64,000 nucleotides of DNA from Wukongibacter sp050859025 (GTDB lineage Bacteria; Bacillota; Clostridia; Peptostreptococcales; Caminicellaceae). The stretch is taken from assembly GCF_050859025.1 (NCBI RefSeq), contig NZ_CP138200.1, positions 4,836,001-4,900,000 on the forward strand, given 5' to 3'. How positions within the stretch are numbered: the stretch's first letter is position 1; every line of letters begins with the position of its first letter. The notes under the pieces are model-generated. The model saw only the letters and a list, made by a program, of their open reading frames with translations. It was not told the DNA's origin and searched no databases. Of this stretch, positions 7,184-15,903 are shown one piece after another. The translations under genes and the position numbers were made by a program.

Positions 7184-8643
7184 TATATACCCTCCCTTTT
7201 ACTTTCGTAATTCCATAGACACAGGGTTGCATATGCCCTATACGGTCTCCACCTTTCGGCCAATTTCATTATTTCCTTTTGTGATGGAGTTTTCCCATCT
7301 TCCGTTAAGGCCTTTATGATGCCTAAATCCTTTGATGGAAAGCTGTCAACCATTCCCATTCCTCTCATTGCTACATAATTGACAGTCCAATCCCCTATCC
7401 CCTTTAATGAAGAAAAATCGCTATAAAACTTTTCAAATGGTTGATTAACACTCAAACTTACATCTCCATTAATAATAGCATTTACAGCAGTTTTTATAGT
7501 AGCCTCTCTAGTTTTGGTTATTCCAAGTCCATCTAAGTCCAAAGTTAAAAGCTCTAATGGATTTGGGAAAAAATAGTCTAGTCCCTCTATAAAATGATCT
7601 TCTCCCTTTATTCCTGCTCTTTCAACGATTCTACATGCTAAGGTCGTAGCTGCTTTAACGGTTATTTGCTGACCAAGTATGGCCCTTATAACAAACTCAA
7701 AGGTGTCAAAGGCGATAGGTAGTCGTGGAACTCTTCCATTCATCATACCCTTTTGTAGTATCTCATCCTTCATAAACTTTTCATTTATGACAGAAAAATC
7801 TGTATCGAGATCAAACATTCTGCGTACTTTATTATAGATTGTCATATAACATTTTATATCATCACAGTTTATCTTTAATTCTAAAGAAGATTTTTCGATG
7901 TTATTAGATACAGTGAAGTATCCCTTAGCGTTATACATTCTAAAGGTTCTACTATAGCTATTTTCCGTTACTATTTCTACTCCCTTTATAGCCCTAGATT
8001 TCATAAATGATAATATCTGTTTAAAATCAAAGGGCTTTTCATATTTTAGTAAGAGCGTAGTATTATCTTGATAGTCTTCCAAGTTGCTTCTTTCTTTTCT
8101 TACCATAGTAGGCGTTATTCCAAAAATCTCCTTAAAAACATGATTGAACTGCCTAGTTGATCCAAAGCCTGATGCAAAGGCAATGTCAGTCACGGACAAG
8201 TCAGAAAAAGATAGTAGCTTCTTTGCGAAAAGTGATTTATGATATTTAACAATTTTCACAGGGGGTATACCTAAATTTTTAACAAATAGCTTCCTTAGAT
8301 GTCTGTCGGATATAAAAAATTCCTTTGCCAAGTCGCTAATGGAGTTATAGTTTAGATATCCCTCATAAATCATCTTAAGTGCCGAGCTTACAATTTTCGC
8401 ACCATCAATATTACCATTATAATATTCTACGTGTACATCAGGTCTGCATCTTAAACAAGGTCTAAACCCCTGTTCAAGGGCTTCAAACATCGTATCAAAA
8501 TATAAGACATTCTCTTCTTTAGCAACAGGAGCTGGACAAGATGGCCTACAGAAAATTCCCGTCGTTTTTACACCAAAGAAAAATTTCCCATCATAGTTTT
8601 TGTCTTTAGTTATTCTCGCTGTATGGAATATTGTTTTTCCCAT
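7183..8643 (-). CDS. Ada regulator fused to AlkA-type 3-methyladenine glycosylase
   Basis: This is a 486-residue fusion. Residues 1-75 form the Ada N-terminal zinc domain: FCRPSCPA and CLRCRPD give the four cysteines, one of which is the methyl-phosphotriester acceptor in Ada. Residues about 85-180 are an AraC-type double HTH. Residues about 195-300 match the AlkA N-terminal domain. Residues about 300-480 are the HhH-GPD glycosylase, with LKGIGDWTVNY and the catalytic Asp in FPSKDLGI. One polypeptide can therefore sense methylated DNA, activate transcription and excise alkylated bases. Ogt follows, coupled by overlap. The same fusion occurs in other bacteria. Confidence 0.93.
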   Translation of the reverse strand: MGKTIFHTARITKDKNYDGKFFFGVKTTGIFCRPSCPAPVAKEENVLYFDTMFEALEQGFRPCLRCRPDVHVEYYNGNIDGAKIVSSALKMIYEGYLNYNSISDLAKEFFISDRHLRKLFVKNLGIPPVKIVKYHKSLFAKKLLSFSDLSVTDIAFASGFGSTRQFNHVFKEIFGITPTMVRKERSNLEDYQDNTTLLLKYEKPFDFKQILSFMKSRAIKGVEIVTENSYSRTFRMYNAKGYFTVSNNIEKSSLELKINCDDIKCYMTIYNKVRRMFDLDTDFSVINEKFMKDEILQKGMMNGRVPRLPIAFDTFEFVIRAILGQQITVKAATTLACRIVERAGIKGEDHFIEGLDYFFPNPLELLTLDLDGLGITKTREATIKTAVNAIINGDVSLSVNQPFEKFYSDFSSLKGIGDWTVNYVAMRGMGMVDSFPSKDLGIIKALTEDGKTPSQKEIMKLAERWRPYRAYATLCLWNYESKREGI

Positions 8644-8858
8644 TATAAGCTCCTTCTTTTATTCAATGAATTAGACTTTTCAATATTGGTCTTTCTATTG
8701 TTTATTTTCTTATGTATAATAATATAATTTTTCTATATTTATTAAAAGAGGTTTTCGGACATTACATTAGTTTTTAATGTCAATATATTGCAATTGTAAA
8801 CTTTTGCCTTGATTCTCATAACTGTTTTAGCATAGACTTAATTAGTAAAGTGATATAA

Positions 8859-9383
8859 TTACGCAAATTTATTATGTTTATCCAAAAAATCTATCATAAT
8901 CTGAATAAATTTATCTGGTTTTTCAAAGTGGATATCGTGTCCAGATTTTATCGTAATCATATCATTGCCTTCAATCAGATTATTAACCTTTTCAGCATCT
9001 TTATCACTGTTAGCAGCATAAAGCACTCCGTCTTTACCATATAATGTAGAAGTCTTAATATATGTTGAAGGACATTTTATATTAGCCAATATTTCCTCCT
9101 GATTAATCCCTTCAATCCACAATCCTGTATAAAAAGTCTCTGCAAACTCTACATCATAATTATCGACATAGAGGGTATGATGAATAAAAGTATATGGTAT
9201 GTACCATAGTTTCAATGGTTCTCCAGGATGCTTGGCTCGATATTTCTTAGTACTCCTTGCAACATGTTTTCTCAAACTACCAAACAACCCCCAAAAGTAA
9301 CTATTTTCCATATAGTACACTGCATAATCATCTATTTCTGTTTGGTTTAGGAAGCTATGAGTTATTTCAAAGCTCTCATCCCC
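8859..9383 (-). pseudogene. 3' fragment of an alpha/beta hydrolase gene
   Basis: The open frame begins after a stop at 9384-9386 and has no convincing start or ribosome site. Its 174 residues resemble the second half of an alpha/beta hydrolase: a cap region, then the Asp-containing strand (TSTLYGKDGVLYAA), then the catalytic-His region (IKSGHDIHFEKPDKF). The first half, with the nucleophile elbow GxSxG, is absent. I conclude this is a 5'-truncated remnant. Sequence upstream (9384-9700) shows no continuation I can recognise in any frame. Confidence 0.65.
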
Positions 9384-9537
9384 TTAAAATCTCTTTTTCA
9401 TTTTCTATTGTTCTGCACTGAATATTGCTTCCTAAAATACATGATTTAATTGGCATACTATTTTCAAAATATGCGTTCCACCCTTTTAGACATTTCATAC
9501 CCTTTTATCATTCAACGGAAAGTAACGATTCTTTCAA

Positions 9538-9675
9538 TCACCTATAAATGCAGTCTACCTTCTCTTTCGCTAGGATTTTATCAACAAATTCCTTTTCGTC
9601 TTCTTTGCAGTAAAACCTATCTATAGTATAGCATTTCCTCTCTGCCACAAAACTTACTACCACTATTCCTTTCAA
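9538..9675 (-). CDS. Possible 45-residue ORF, doubtful
   Basis: A TTG-started frame encodes a charged peptide with four cysteines or near-paired aromatic residues (RKCYTIDRFYCKED) and a Lys/Glu-rich helix. The ribosome site is weak. It may be a real small protein or another decayed fragment, since the neighbouring sequence is also remnant-like. I do not recognise it. The rest of 9384-9700 shows nothing else. Confidence 0.2.
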   Translation of the reverse strand: MKGIVVVSFVAERKCYTIDRFYCKEDEKEFVDKILAKEKVDCIYR

Positions 9676-9707
9676 TTCTGTCTATCCCAACGTCCTGTTT
9701 TTTGTAG

Positions 9708-9738
9708 TTGACTTTACCCTTAGGGTAAGGTGTATAGT
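9708..9738 (+). promoter_or_regulatory. MerR-type promoter with 19-bp spacer and dyad operator
   Basis: A -35 TTGACT (9708-9713) and a -10 TATAGT (9733-9738) are separated by 19 bp, longer than the normal 17. The spacer carries the dyad TTACCCTTAGGGTAA. This geometry is the hallmark of promoters activated by MerR proteins, which untwist the spacer. It directly precedes the MerR gene, so autoregulation is likely. Confidence 0.8.
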
Positions 9739-9808
9739 AGGATTAAATAAAGTATTGATGTCTAAATTATTTAGTTCATATATAAATATGAAGAATGGAG
9801 GTGCCCTC

Positions 9809-10633
9809 TTGTTATCAATTGGCGAATTCTCAAAAATATGCGAAGTATCTACAAAAACGCTTCGATATTATGATGAAATTGGATTAATTAATCCTGATGA
9901 GATTAATCCTGAAAACGGTTATAGGTATTATTCTATCAATCAACTAAAAAAGATGCTCTTTATCAGCCGCTTAAAATCTTATCATTTCTCTCTGGAAGAA
10001 ATCAAAGCCATTATGGGATTGGAAAAGGATCGATCAGAAGAGATGTTACGTTCTGCCCTTAATTGTAAGAGAAGAGAAGTACAGGAAAAGTTAAATGCCT
10101 TTGAATATATCCTAAAACAAATGAGTAATGATATTTTAAATCTAGAGAAAGGCATACCAATTATGTCATACCTTGATAATATGAAAGTACAACTTATTGA
10201 AACTCAGCCAATGAATATCCTTTATATACGTAAAATGATGAGTAGTAATGACTACGCTATAGGATATGGAAAGTATTTTAACAAACTATATGAAAAGATT
10301 GCTACTGAAAGACTCACCTTGCTCGGTAGGCCAATGACTATTTATCACAGTCCTGAATACAATCCTACTGGTAATGATACAGAGTTTGCCATCCCAATCA
10401 AGGAGACTGTAAAGGGAACGAGAAATTTGTCTGGAAACCTTTGTGCAAGGTCTGTTTTAAAGGGTCCATACCCTGAATTGACATCGGTATATGCTAAACT
10501 GAGGGAGTGGGTAGAAAATAATGGATACGAATTGATGAAATCACCATATGAAATATATTTGACCGATCCTAATCAAGCTGTCTTTCCTGAGGATACTATT
10601 ACAGAAGTATATTTTCCTGTAAAGAAAAAATAG
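9809..10633 (+). CDS. MerR-family regulator with GyrI-like effector domain (BltR/BmrR type)
   Basis: The N-terminal MerR helix-turn-helix (about residues 1-75) reads IGEFSKICEVSTKTLRYYDEIGLI. A coiled-coil dimer helix and a C-terminal GyrI-like small-molecule-binding domain (about 120-274) follow. I place the start at TTG 9809 because GGAGGTG precedes it at ideal spacing; an in-frame upstream start at 9755 lacks a ribosome site. Proteins of this type bind lipophilic drugs and activate a neighbouring gene. A 19-bp-spacer promoter lies upstream. The likely co-transcribed gene is the serine hydrolase 64 bp downstream. Confidence 0.9.
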   Translation: MLSIGEFSKICEVSTKTLRYYDEIGLINPDEINPENGYRYYSINQLKKMLFISRLKSYHFSLEEIKAIMGLEKDRSEEMLRSALNCKRREVQEKLNAFEYILKQMSNDILNLEKGIPIMSYLDNMKVQLIETQPMNILYIRKMMSSNDYAIGYGKYFNKLYEKIATERLTLLGRPMTIYHSPEYNPTGNDTEFAIPIKETVKGTRNLSGNLCARSVLKGPYPELTSVYAKLREWVENNGYELMKSPYEIYLTDPNQAVFPEDTITEVYFPVKKK

Positions 10634-10697
10634 TAGCAATGTCTGACATTTTCCTTAGCACTCTCTAAACAAAAACATCTTTTAGGAGGTATTTATA

Positions 10698-11744
10698 ATG
10701 CAAAGAAGCTATTGGCCAACTATAGAATGGCAAACCTTAGACCCATCAACCTTGAAAATGGACTCTAAAAAGCTTTCAGAGCTTGATCCTATAATAAAAT
10801 CTGAGTACATTAATATGAACGGTATTTCTATTGTGAGAAATGGATATATTGCCTATGAAAGATATTATAATGGCTATGGACCGGATAATACTCACCATGT
10901 AACATCTGTAACAAAAAGTATAATATCTACCCTCATTGGCATTGCCATAGATGCAGGATATATTAAAAATGTAAACCAGAAGGTACTGGATTTTTTCCCC
11001 GAATATGTTTCTTATGATACTGACAGTCAAAAACGAAAAATCACCATAGGCCATCTTCTCACTATGACAGCTCCCTATCCATTTGATGACTGGCAAGAAC
11101 CCTTGGACAAGATGTGTATGCAACCCGACTGGGTAAAGTATACACTGGACATGCTAGGACAAGATGGGGTTATTGGTACTTTTAAGTATTCCACCGCTGG
11201 AGCACACCTACTTTCAGCCATCATCACTCGTAGCACAGGAAAAAGTGCTCGTGAGTTTGCCAACGAACGTTTATTTAAATCCATTGGTATGAAAGAAATT
11301 CAATCTTATGAAATGAAATCATTCGGGTTTGAAGATTTATTCGGTAAAAATGTTAAGGGATGGGTTAAAGACCCAAAAGGTAACTCCACAGGAGGATGGG
11401 GTCTTACACTAACTGTTCGTGATATGGCACGTTTTGGTTTTCTATATCTGAACCGTGGCACTTGGAATAATAAGCAAATTATTTCTAAAACATGGGTTGA
11501 TAAGTCGACATCTCTACATTCTAAGACACTGATTGATGAGTCAATAATCAACTACGGCTATCTATGGTGGTTGCGAGAAACTGACGGAGTTTTTGCATAT
11601 CTAGCACTAGGTGATGGCGGCAATGTCATTTGTTGTATTCCAGAAAAGGATCTAGTAATAGCAATTGCATCAGACTTTATCATTAATCCTCGTGATAGAT
11701 GGACATTAATTAAGGAACTTATTATCCCATCTATAATGGACTAA
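10698..11744 (+). CDS. Beta-lactamase-fold serine hydrolase (class C-like)
   Basis: The 348-residue protein has the penicillin-binding-protein fold. The nucleophile motif SVTK (S-x-x-K) lies near residue 73, and a Tyr motif YSTAG stands where YxN is found in class C enzymes. A C-terminal GDGGN-type block takes the KTG-like position. No signal peptide is visible, so it is probably cytoplasmic, which argues for an esterase or peptidase rather than a secreted beta-lactamase. The ribosome site AGGAGG is strong. It follows the MerR gene on the same strand and is probably in its regulon. Substrate unknown. Confidence 0.85.
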   Translation: MQRSYWPTIEWQTLDPSTLKMDSKKLSELDPIIKSEYINMNGISIVRNGYIAYERYYNGYGPDNTHHVTSVTKSIISTLIGIAIDAGYIKNVNQKVLDFFPEYVSYDTDSQKRKITIGHLLTMTAPYPFDDWQEPLDKMCMQPDWVKYTLDMLGQDGVIGTFKYSTAGAHLLSAIITRSTGKSAREFANERLFKSIGMKEIQSYEMKSFGFEDLFGKNVKGWVKDPKGNSTGGWGLTLTVRDMARFGFLYLNRGTWNNKQIISKTWVDKSTSLHSKTLIDESIINYGYLWWLRETDGVFAYLALGDGGNVICCIPEKDLVIAIASDFIINPRDRWTLIKELIIPSIMD

Positions 11745-11876
11745 ACTTATTACAACCAAGTTTAACAACTATGAAAGTAGAAAAATCGGAATTTCTATAA
11801 GCCTTAGTTTATCTTCAATGAAAAATGAATCGATACAATACAATTTTGCCAAAAGAAAAAATTATATGCAAATTAG

Positions 11877-11927
11877 GTGTCAGACTAGCTAGTAAAAGTC
11901 AATAGTTCTTACTAGCTAGTCTGACAC
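11877..11927. repeat. Perfect 19-bp hairpin between convergent genes (REP-like)
   Basis: GTGTCAGACTAGCTAGTAA (11877-11895) is perfectly complementary to 11909-11927, with a 13-base loop. No T-run follows on either strand, so it is a weak terminator candidate. It lies 1 kb from a REP-associated transposase whose ends carry GGGTCAGGCTTTACTAA, which shares the TCAG core and TA-rich end. It may be a REP-type hairpin. Confidence 0.5.
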
Positions 11928-11974
11928 TCTCAATTTCCATGAAAAATTATTTATCAAGAAAGGTAATATCTACT

Positions 11975-12955
11975 TCAGGCTTTTATTTCATAATAATCCA
12001 TCGTCGATGTTTCTATAAAACCACAAGACTTATAAAGCCTTAGGGCATTATTGTTTTCAGCAGCTACTTGAAGCATAATCTCACTTGCATTTGCTTCTCT
12101 TAACTTTTCTATAGCCATTACTAGAATTGCTCGTCCAAACCCTTTTCCTCTATACTCAGGTAATACACCTAGTCCATAGATACCTCCAACTCCTGATATC
12201 AGTTGAAGGTGAACTTTACCAATGATCTGTTCATCCTTTTCTGCAAGATAGATGGTCATCCCTCTCTTTTCTTCCTCTTCAGGTAGCATCATATCTTCAG
12301 TTGCTATAATCGTTTCTTCTTCTGCTAAAATACTATCTGGCTTATTATCATCCAGCATATTTTTAGAATCTTCATATTCATGGTTAAAATAAACCTTATT
12401 TTGTCTAGCAACCTCTACAGCATCTGCATTTGTCGCTTTTCTAAAAGTAATTCCATATAACTTTCTTTCAAGTTGTTCAAAATTATCTTCTTTTAGATAC
12501 ATTTCATATTCTGAATTTTTGTACTGTGCTCCAGTTCTTTGTATAAACTTCTGTCCCGATTCTGAATTTCTGTCACTTAATAGAAGCATGCTACCTGAAT
12601 TTCTTCGCTTCCATTCCCCTATAACCAGTTCACTTAATTTTTTGAAAACGCCCTGCCGTCTATATTCAGGATGAACCATACCATTTACCTCTATGGGCGC
12701 ATCAGATCCTCCAAAGCTACCGATTCCAATATATCCAATAATCTCTTGTCCTTCAAAATACATAAATTCATTTATGTATTTAATACTGGAACCATTACTA
12801 TTTTCTGGCTGAACTCCGAGTTTATAATTAAGCTCAAGTTTTAGCTCCGTTTGATCTGCTTTGATACATTTCTGTTGAAGCTTATTTATTAAATCATAGT
12901 CTTTATTATCAATCGTCTCCTTGATTTTAATCCAAGGCTTCTTTATAGTTTTCAT
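11975..12955 (-). CDS. Tandem double-GNAT acetyltransferase
   Basis: The 326-residue protein has two GNAT domains. The first (about 40-150) has the loop HPEYRRQGVFKKL. The second (about 170-326) has LPEYRGKGFGRAIL and the closing block NNALRLYKSCGFIE. Tandem GNATs occur in mycothiol synthase and in several Firmicute enzymes of unknown substrate. Mycothiol is not expected in Clostridia, so I leave the substrate open. The start has AGGAGG at ideal distance. It is monocistronic, lying between a REP-like hairpin and the RAYT element. Confidence 0.85.
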   Translation of the reverse strand: MKTIKKPWIKIKETIDNKDYDLINKLQQKCIKADQTELKLELNYKLGVQPENSNGSSIKYINEFMYFEGQEIIGYIGIGSFGGSDAPIEVNGMVHPEYRRQGVFKKLSELVIGEWKRRNSGSMLLLSDRNSESGQKFIQRTGAQYKNSEYEMYLKEDNFEQLERKLYGITFRKATNADAVEVARQNKVYFNHEYEDSKNMLDDNKPDSILAEEETIIATEDMMLPEEEEKRGMTIYLAEKDEQIIGKVHLQLISGVGGIYGLGVLPEYRGKGFGRAILVMAIEKLREANASEIMLQVAAENNNALRLYKSCGFIETSTMDYYEIKA

Positions 12956-12978
12956 GAGAATACCTCCTACTAAAAAGG

Positions 12979-13970
12979 ATAGGGTCAGGCTTTACTAATT
13001 TACTTATTTCCTTCAAAACTACTAATTATCACTTTGATTTTCTCTGGTAGATTCTCTGATTCTCTTATAATCTTTGATATACTTGGCTCTGAAAGATTTA
13101 AGTCCTTTGCTATTTCTCGATTTGATATATTACAATATTTTTTACTTAATATCACTAGAGCTTTTCTTGCATCTACAAATCTTTGAACTCGATTCCTTGT
13201 CATTATTTCATCTTCACTTATACACGTTAGTTTACACACTTCTCTTTTTAGATCTTTATAGCTTATTTGATCCTTTAATTGATTCAATCTTTTTTCATTT
13301 TCAATCTTATCTAATGCTATTTCTTCATTCTTTATTTCTGATATATCTATAATCTCTTCAATACCCATAAAATCTATATATCTTTTTACTGCTTCTTTCT
13401 TACTTTTTGAAAATAGTCCTAGTACAAACCCTTTATCTGCCAGCATTCTATTTGTTTGACCTATGTATTCCACATGACTACTCCACTTATATTCTATTCC
13501 ATCTTTTATGCAAGCCTTTATTGGATTTTGGTGAATATACCTTACAATGCTTAGTAAATACGAATCCTTATCACAAAGAATAGCTTTGTATCTCTGTTCA
13601 AATACATGACCCGTCTGATTTTTAGCTATATTATATCTTTGAGTATATACCTGCTGTATTCCTTGCATTATTTTACTTAATGGAATCTTTTCCACTTCTA
13701 TAAGTAAATGAGCGTGATTGTCCATAATACAGTATGAATATATTTTAAATCCATATCTCTCTTTATATCTTTTGATAATCCTTAAATATTCTTCTTTTTC
13801 ATTTTCTCCTTCAAATACTTTTTTCTTATTATTTCCTCTAGTTATTACGTGATATAGTGCCCCTTCATAATGTATTCTAGTTTTTCTTGCCATTATACCA
13901 CCTTCTCCCTTTTAAAGCTTTTAATATTATTATACCCTTTTAAAGTAAATTAATAAAGCCTGACCCCTAT
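12979..13970. mobile_element. RAYT transposon bounded by inverted repeats
   Basis: The RAYT gene (13000-13893) is enclosed by near-identical inverted ends. The left end (12979-13004) reads ATAGGGTCAGGCTTTACTAA... and the right end (13943-13970), reverse-complemented, reads ATAGGGGTCAGGCTTTATTAA... They differ by one inserted G and one C/T change over about 26 bases. The left repeat starts inside the gene's stop region. This is a compact element of about 0.99 kb. It carries no other gene. Confidence 0.8.
13000..13893 (-). CDS. REP-associated tyrosine transposase (RAYT, Y1 HUH family)
   Basis: The 297-residue protein is a single-strand DNA transposase. Residues 1-150 form the Y1 domain with the HUH metal motif HAH (H60 and H62, in DNHAHLLIEV) and the catalytic Tyr in QQVYTQRYN. 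The C-terminal part (about 230-297) is a DnaA-C-like helix-turn-helix (ISNREIAKDLNLSEPSISKI) found in one RAYT subgroup. Such enzymes cut and rejoin single-stranded hairpins of REP type. The gene seems intact. It sits in an element with inverted ends, and an unrelated hairpin repeat lies 1 kb away. Confidence 0.92.
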   Translation of the reverse strand: MARKTRIHYEGALYHVITRGNNKKKVFEGENEKEEYLRIIKRYKERYGFKIYSYCIMDNHAHLLIEVEKIPLSKIMQGIQQVYTQRYNIAKNQTGHVFEQRYKAILCDKDSYLLSIVRYIHQNPIKACIKDGIEYKWSSHVEYIGQTNRMLADKGFVLGLFSKSKKEAVKRYIDFMGIEEIIDISEIKNEEIALDKIENEKRLNQLKDQISYKDLKREVCKLTCISEDEIMTRNRVQRFVDARKALVILSKKYCNISNREIAKDLNLSEPSISKIIRESENLPEKIKVIISSFEGNK

Positions 13971-14131
13971 TTTTACTTTGGGGATAATACATAATATTTC
14001 ATTAATTAGGCAATTTTAATAATTACATATGTAAGAAAATTTATTACTACATATATTTTATAATCTCCTTACTTATACAATTTCCTTAATTAATTCAAAG
14101 GAAAACTAACTGCAATTTGGAGGAATAAGTA

Positions 14132-15217
14132 ATGAATAAAGAGGTTATTTCTGAGAAACAAGGGATATATCTTATAATCACATTACTAGTAGGTTCATCT
14201 TCAATAATGGTTATGGGAATTGATGCTAAGCAGGATGCATGGATAGCCACTCTTCTTGCTATGATTATGTCGTTCCCTATAGTACTTATATATGCTCGTC
14301 TACAGTTCATTTTTTTAGGTAAAGATTTATTTGATATACTTCAAATCTGTTTTGGAAAGTTTATTGGAAAGGGCATCTGCCTACTTTATGTATGGTTCAT
14401 TTCACATAATATGGCATTAATTTTAGAAAATACAAGTAGATTTATTAAAACAGTTTCTTTACATGAAACTCTACTATCTATCCCAATGATAGTTATTATA
14501 ATTCTGTGCATATATATAACAAAAGCAGGAATAGAAGTAATGGGAAGATGGATAAAACTTTTCCTTCCAGTAATTATTGTTTTCATATGTATTCTTATAT
14601 TACTAATAATTCCCGAAATGCAAATAAACAATATTCAACCCATTTTATATAAAGGGATAAAACCAGTTATAAAGGGTGCTTTTTCGACTTTTGCATTTCC
14701 CTTTGCCGAAACAGTAGTATTTACGATGTTTTTTTCTACCTTTAAAAGAAAAATCTCTCCTTATAAAGTTTATATAACAGGTTTATTGATAGGTGGAATA
14801 GTAATGTTTACAATTTCTTTAGCCAATTTATTAGTTTTAGGGGCTAACACAGCTTCAGTAACATATTATCCCTCCTATGCTACTATCGCAAGATTAAATA
14901 TAGGTAGATTCTTACGAAGGCTAGAAGTAATAGTAGCTTCAGTTTTCTTATTAGGTGCTTTTATTAAAACAAGTATTTTTCTATTAGCTGCATGTAAGGG
15001 AGTATGTAAAATATTTAGTTTTACTGATTATCGATTCATAGTAACTCCTATAGCTTTGCTGATTATGAATTTATCCTACCTACAAAATAACAATATTATG
15101 GAGATATTTGAGTGGGTTACAGAAATCTGGCCATATTACGCCTTTTCTTTTCAAGTAATTTTGCCTGTTATCATATGGTTTATTGCTGAAACAAAAAAGA
15201 AACAATTATCCCTTTAA
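14132..15217 (+). CDS. GerAB/YndE-type spore germination permease
   Basis: This 361-residue membrane protein has about ten predicted transmembrane segments and belongs to the Spore_permease family of the APC superfamily. GerAB subunits sense germinants in the inner spore membrane, normally with GerAA and GerAC partners encoded beside them. Here no gerA or gerC gene is adjacent: upstream is the RAYT element and downstream are repeats, then ridA on the other strand. It may be an orphan B subunit that pairs with partners elsewhere. The start has TTTGGAGGAATAAGTAATG. It supports a spore-forming host. Confidence 0.87.
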   Translation: MNKEVISEKQGIYLIITLLVGSSSIMVMGIDAKQDAWIATLLAMIMSFPIVLIYARLQFIFLGKDLFDILQICFGKFIGKGICLLYVWFISHNMALILENTSRFIKTVSLHETLLSIPMIVIIILCIYITKAGIEVMGRWIKLFLPVIIVFICILILLIIPEMQINNIQPILYKGIKPVIKGAFSTFAFPFAETVVFTMFFSTFKRKISPYKVYITGLLIGGIVMFTISLANLLVLGANTASVTYYPSYATIARLNIGRFLRRLEVIVASVFLLGAFIKTSIFLLAACKGVCKIFSFTDYRFIVTPIALLIMNLSYLQNNNIMEIFEWVTEIWPYYAFSFQVILPVIIWFIAETKKKQLSL

Positions 15218-15291
15218 TTAGAATAAAGTATTTGATAATAGGCTCATTGTTACTATTTATCTTTATAACCGTATTATAATTTATACACATA

Positions 15292-15335
15292 TAAAGCCCT
15301 GTAAGCTTAGATTCATTTAAAGATTCAGGGCTTTA
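15292..15335. repeat. Inverted repeat after the spore permease gene
   Basis: TAAAGCCCTG (15292-15301) pairs perfectly with 15326-15335. No clear T-run follows (TTTACC), so termination is possible but uncertain. Confidence 0.5.
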
Positions 15336-15374
15336 CCAATAACCAATACATAATAATTTTAATATCAAATTTAT

Positions 15375-15478
15375 TATAGAGAGTTCCAAGTAAATCTTAA
15401 TTTATACATATCAAAACATCTGATGAATCTTAGGATTTTTTATGTGTATAAATTAAAGTTTTGACTGGAATCTCTATA
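15375..15478. repeat. Hairpin repeat family B, copy 1
   Basis: A 104-bp imperfect palindrome with perfect 8-bp ends TATAGAGA/TCTCTATA. The inner arms AATTTATACATA and TGTGTATAAATT pair. Sister copies are at 41374, 48798 and 55432, and there is a weak one at 3284. It lies downstream of ridA, the last gene of the microcompartment locus. Confidence 0.75.
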
Positions 15479-15487
15479 TGTAAAATA

Positions 15488-15838
15488 CTATTTAACTGCT
15501 GCTACAACAGACATTTCAACTAAGATTTCTTCCCTTGCCATCTTTGCTTCTACACAAGCTCTTGCAGGCTCAGAACCATCTTCTACCCATGCATCCCAAA
15601 CTTCATTCATATCTTGGAATAATGAGATTTCCTTTATGTAGATTGTAGTTGAAAGTATATGATTTTTGTCTGAACCATACTTGTTTAGCAAATCTTCGAT
15701 TTTCTCAAGAACTACCTTTGTTTGTTCTTTTACATCCTTATCTCCGTCTCCACATGTTTGTCCACATAAATAAATTGTTCCATTATGTACTACTGCACGG
15801 CTCATTCTTCCTGTACCTTCGTATCTTTTTATTTCCAT
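15488..15838 (-). CDS. RidA/YjgF/UK114 family protein
   Basis: The 116-residue protein has the RidA features: GQTCGDGDKDVKEQT near residue 27-41, the THVxxY-like ILSTTIYIKEI block, and PARACVEAKMA, whose Arg binds the substrate carboxylate in RidA enzymes. RidA proteins hydrolyse reactive enamine/imine intermediates from PLP enzymes; others of the family have unknown roles. It is the last minus-strand gene downstream of the microcompartment cluster, 65 bp after the glycerol-dehydrogenase remnant. It may therefore belong to the locus or may have been brought next to it by the deletion that broke that gene. Confidence 0.88.
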   Translation of the reverse strand: MEIKRYEGTGRMSRAVVHNGTIYLCGQTCGDGDKDVKEQTKVVLEKIEDLLNKYGSDKNHILSTTIYIKEISLFQDMNEVWDAWVEDGSEPARACVEAKMAREEILVEMSVVAAVK

Positions 15839-15903
15839 ATTTAACTGACTCCTTTATCTGTTAGTTATTTTTTCTTCCTATTAATTATAATAAATTCCAA
15901 GGC

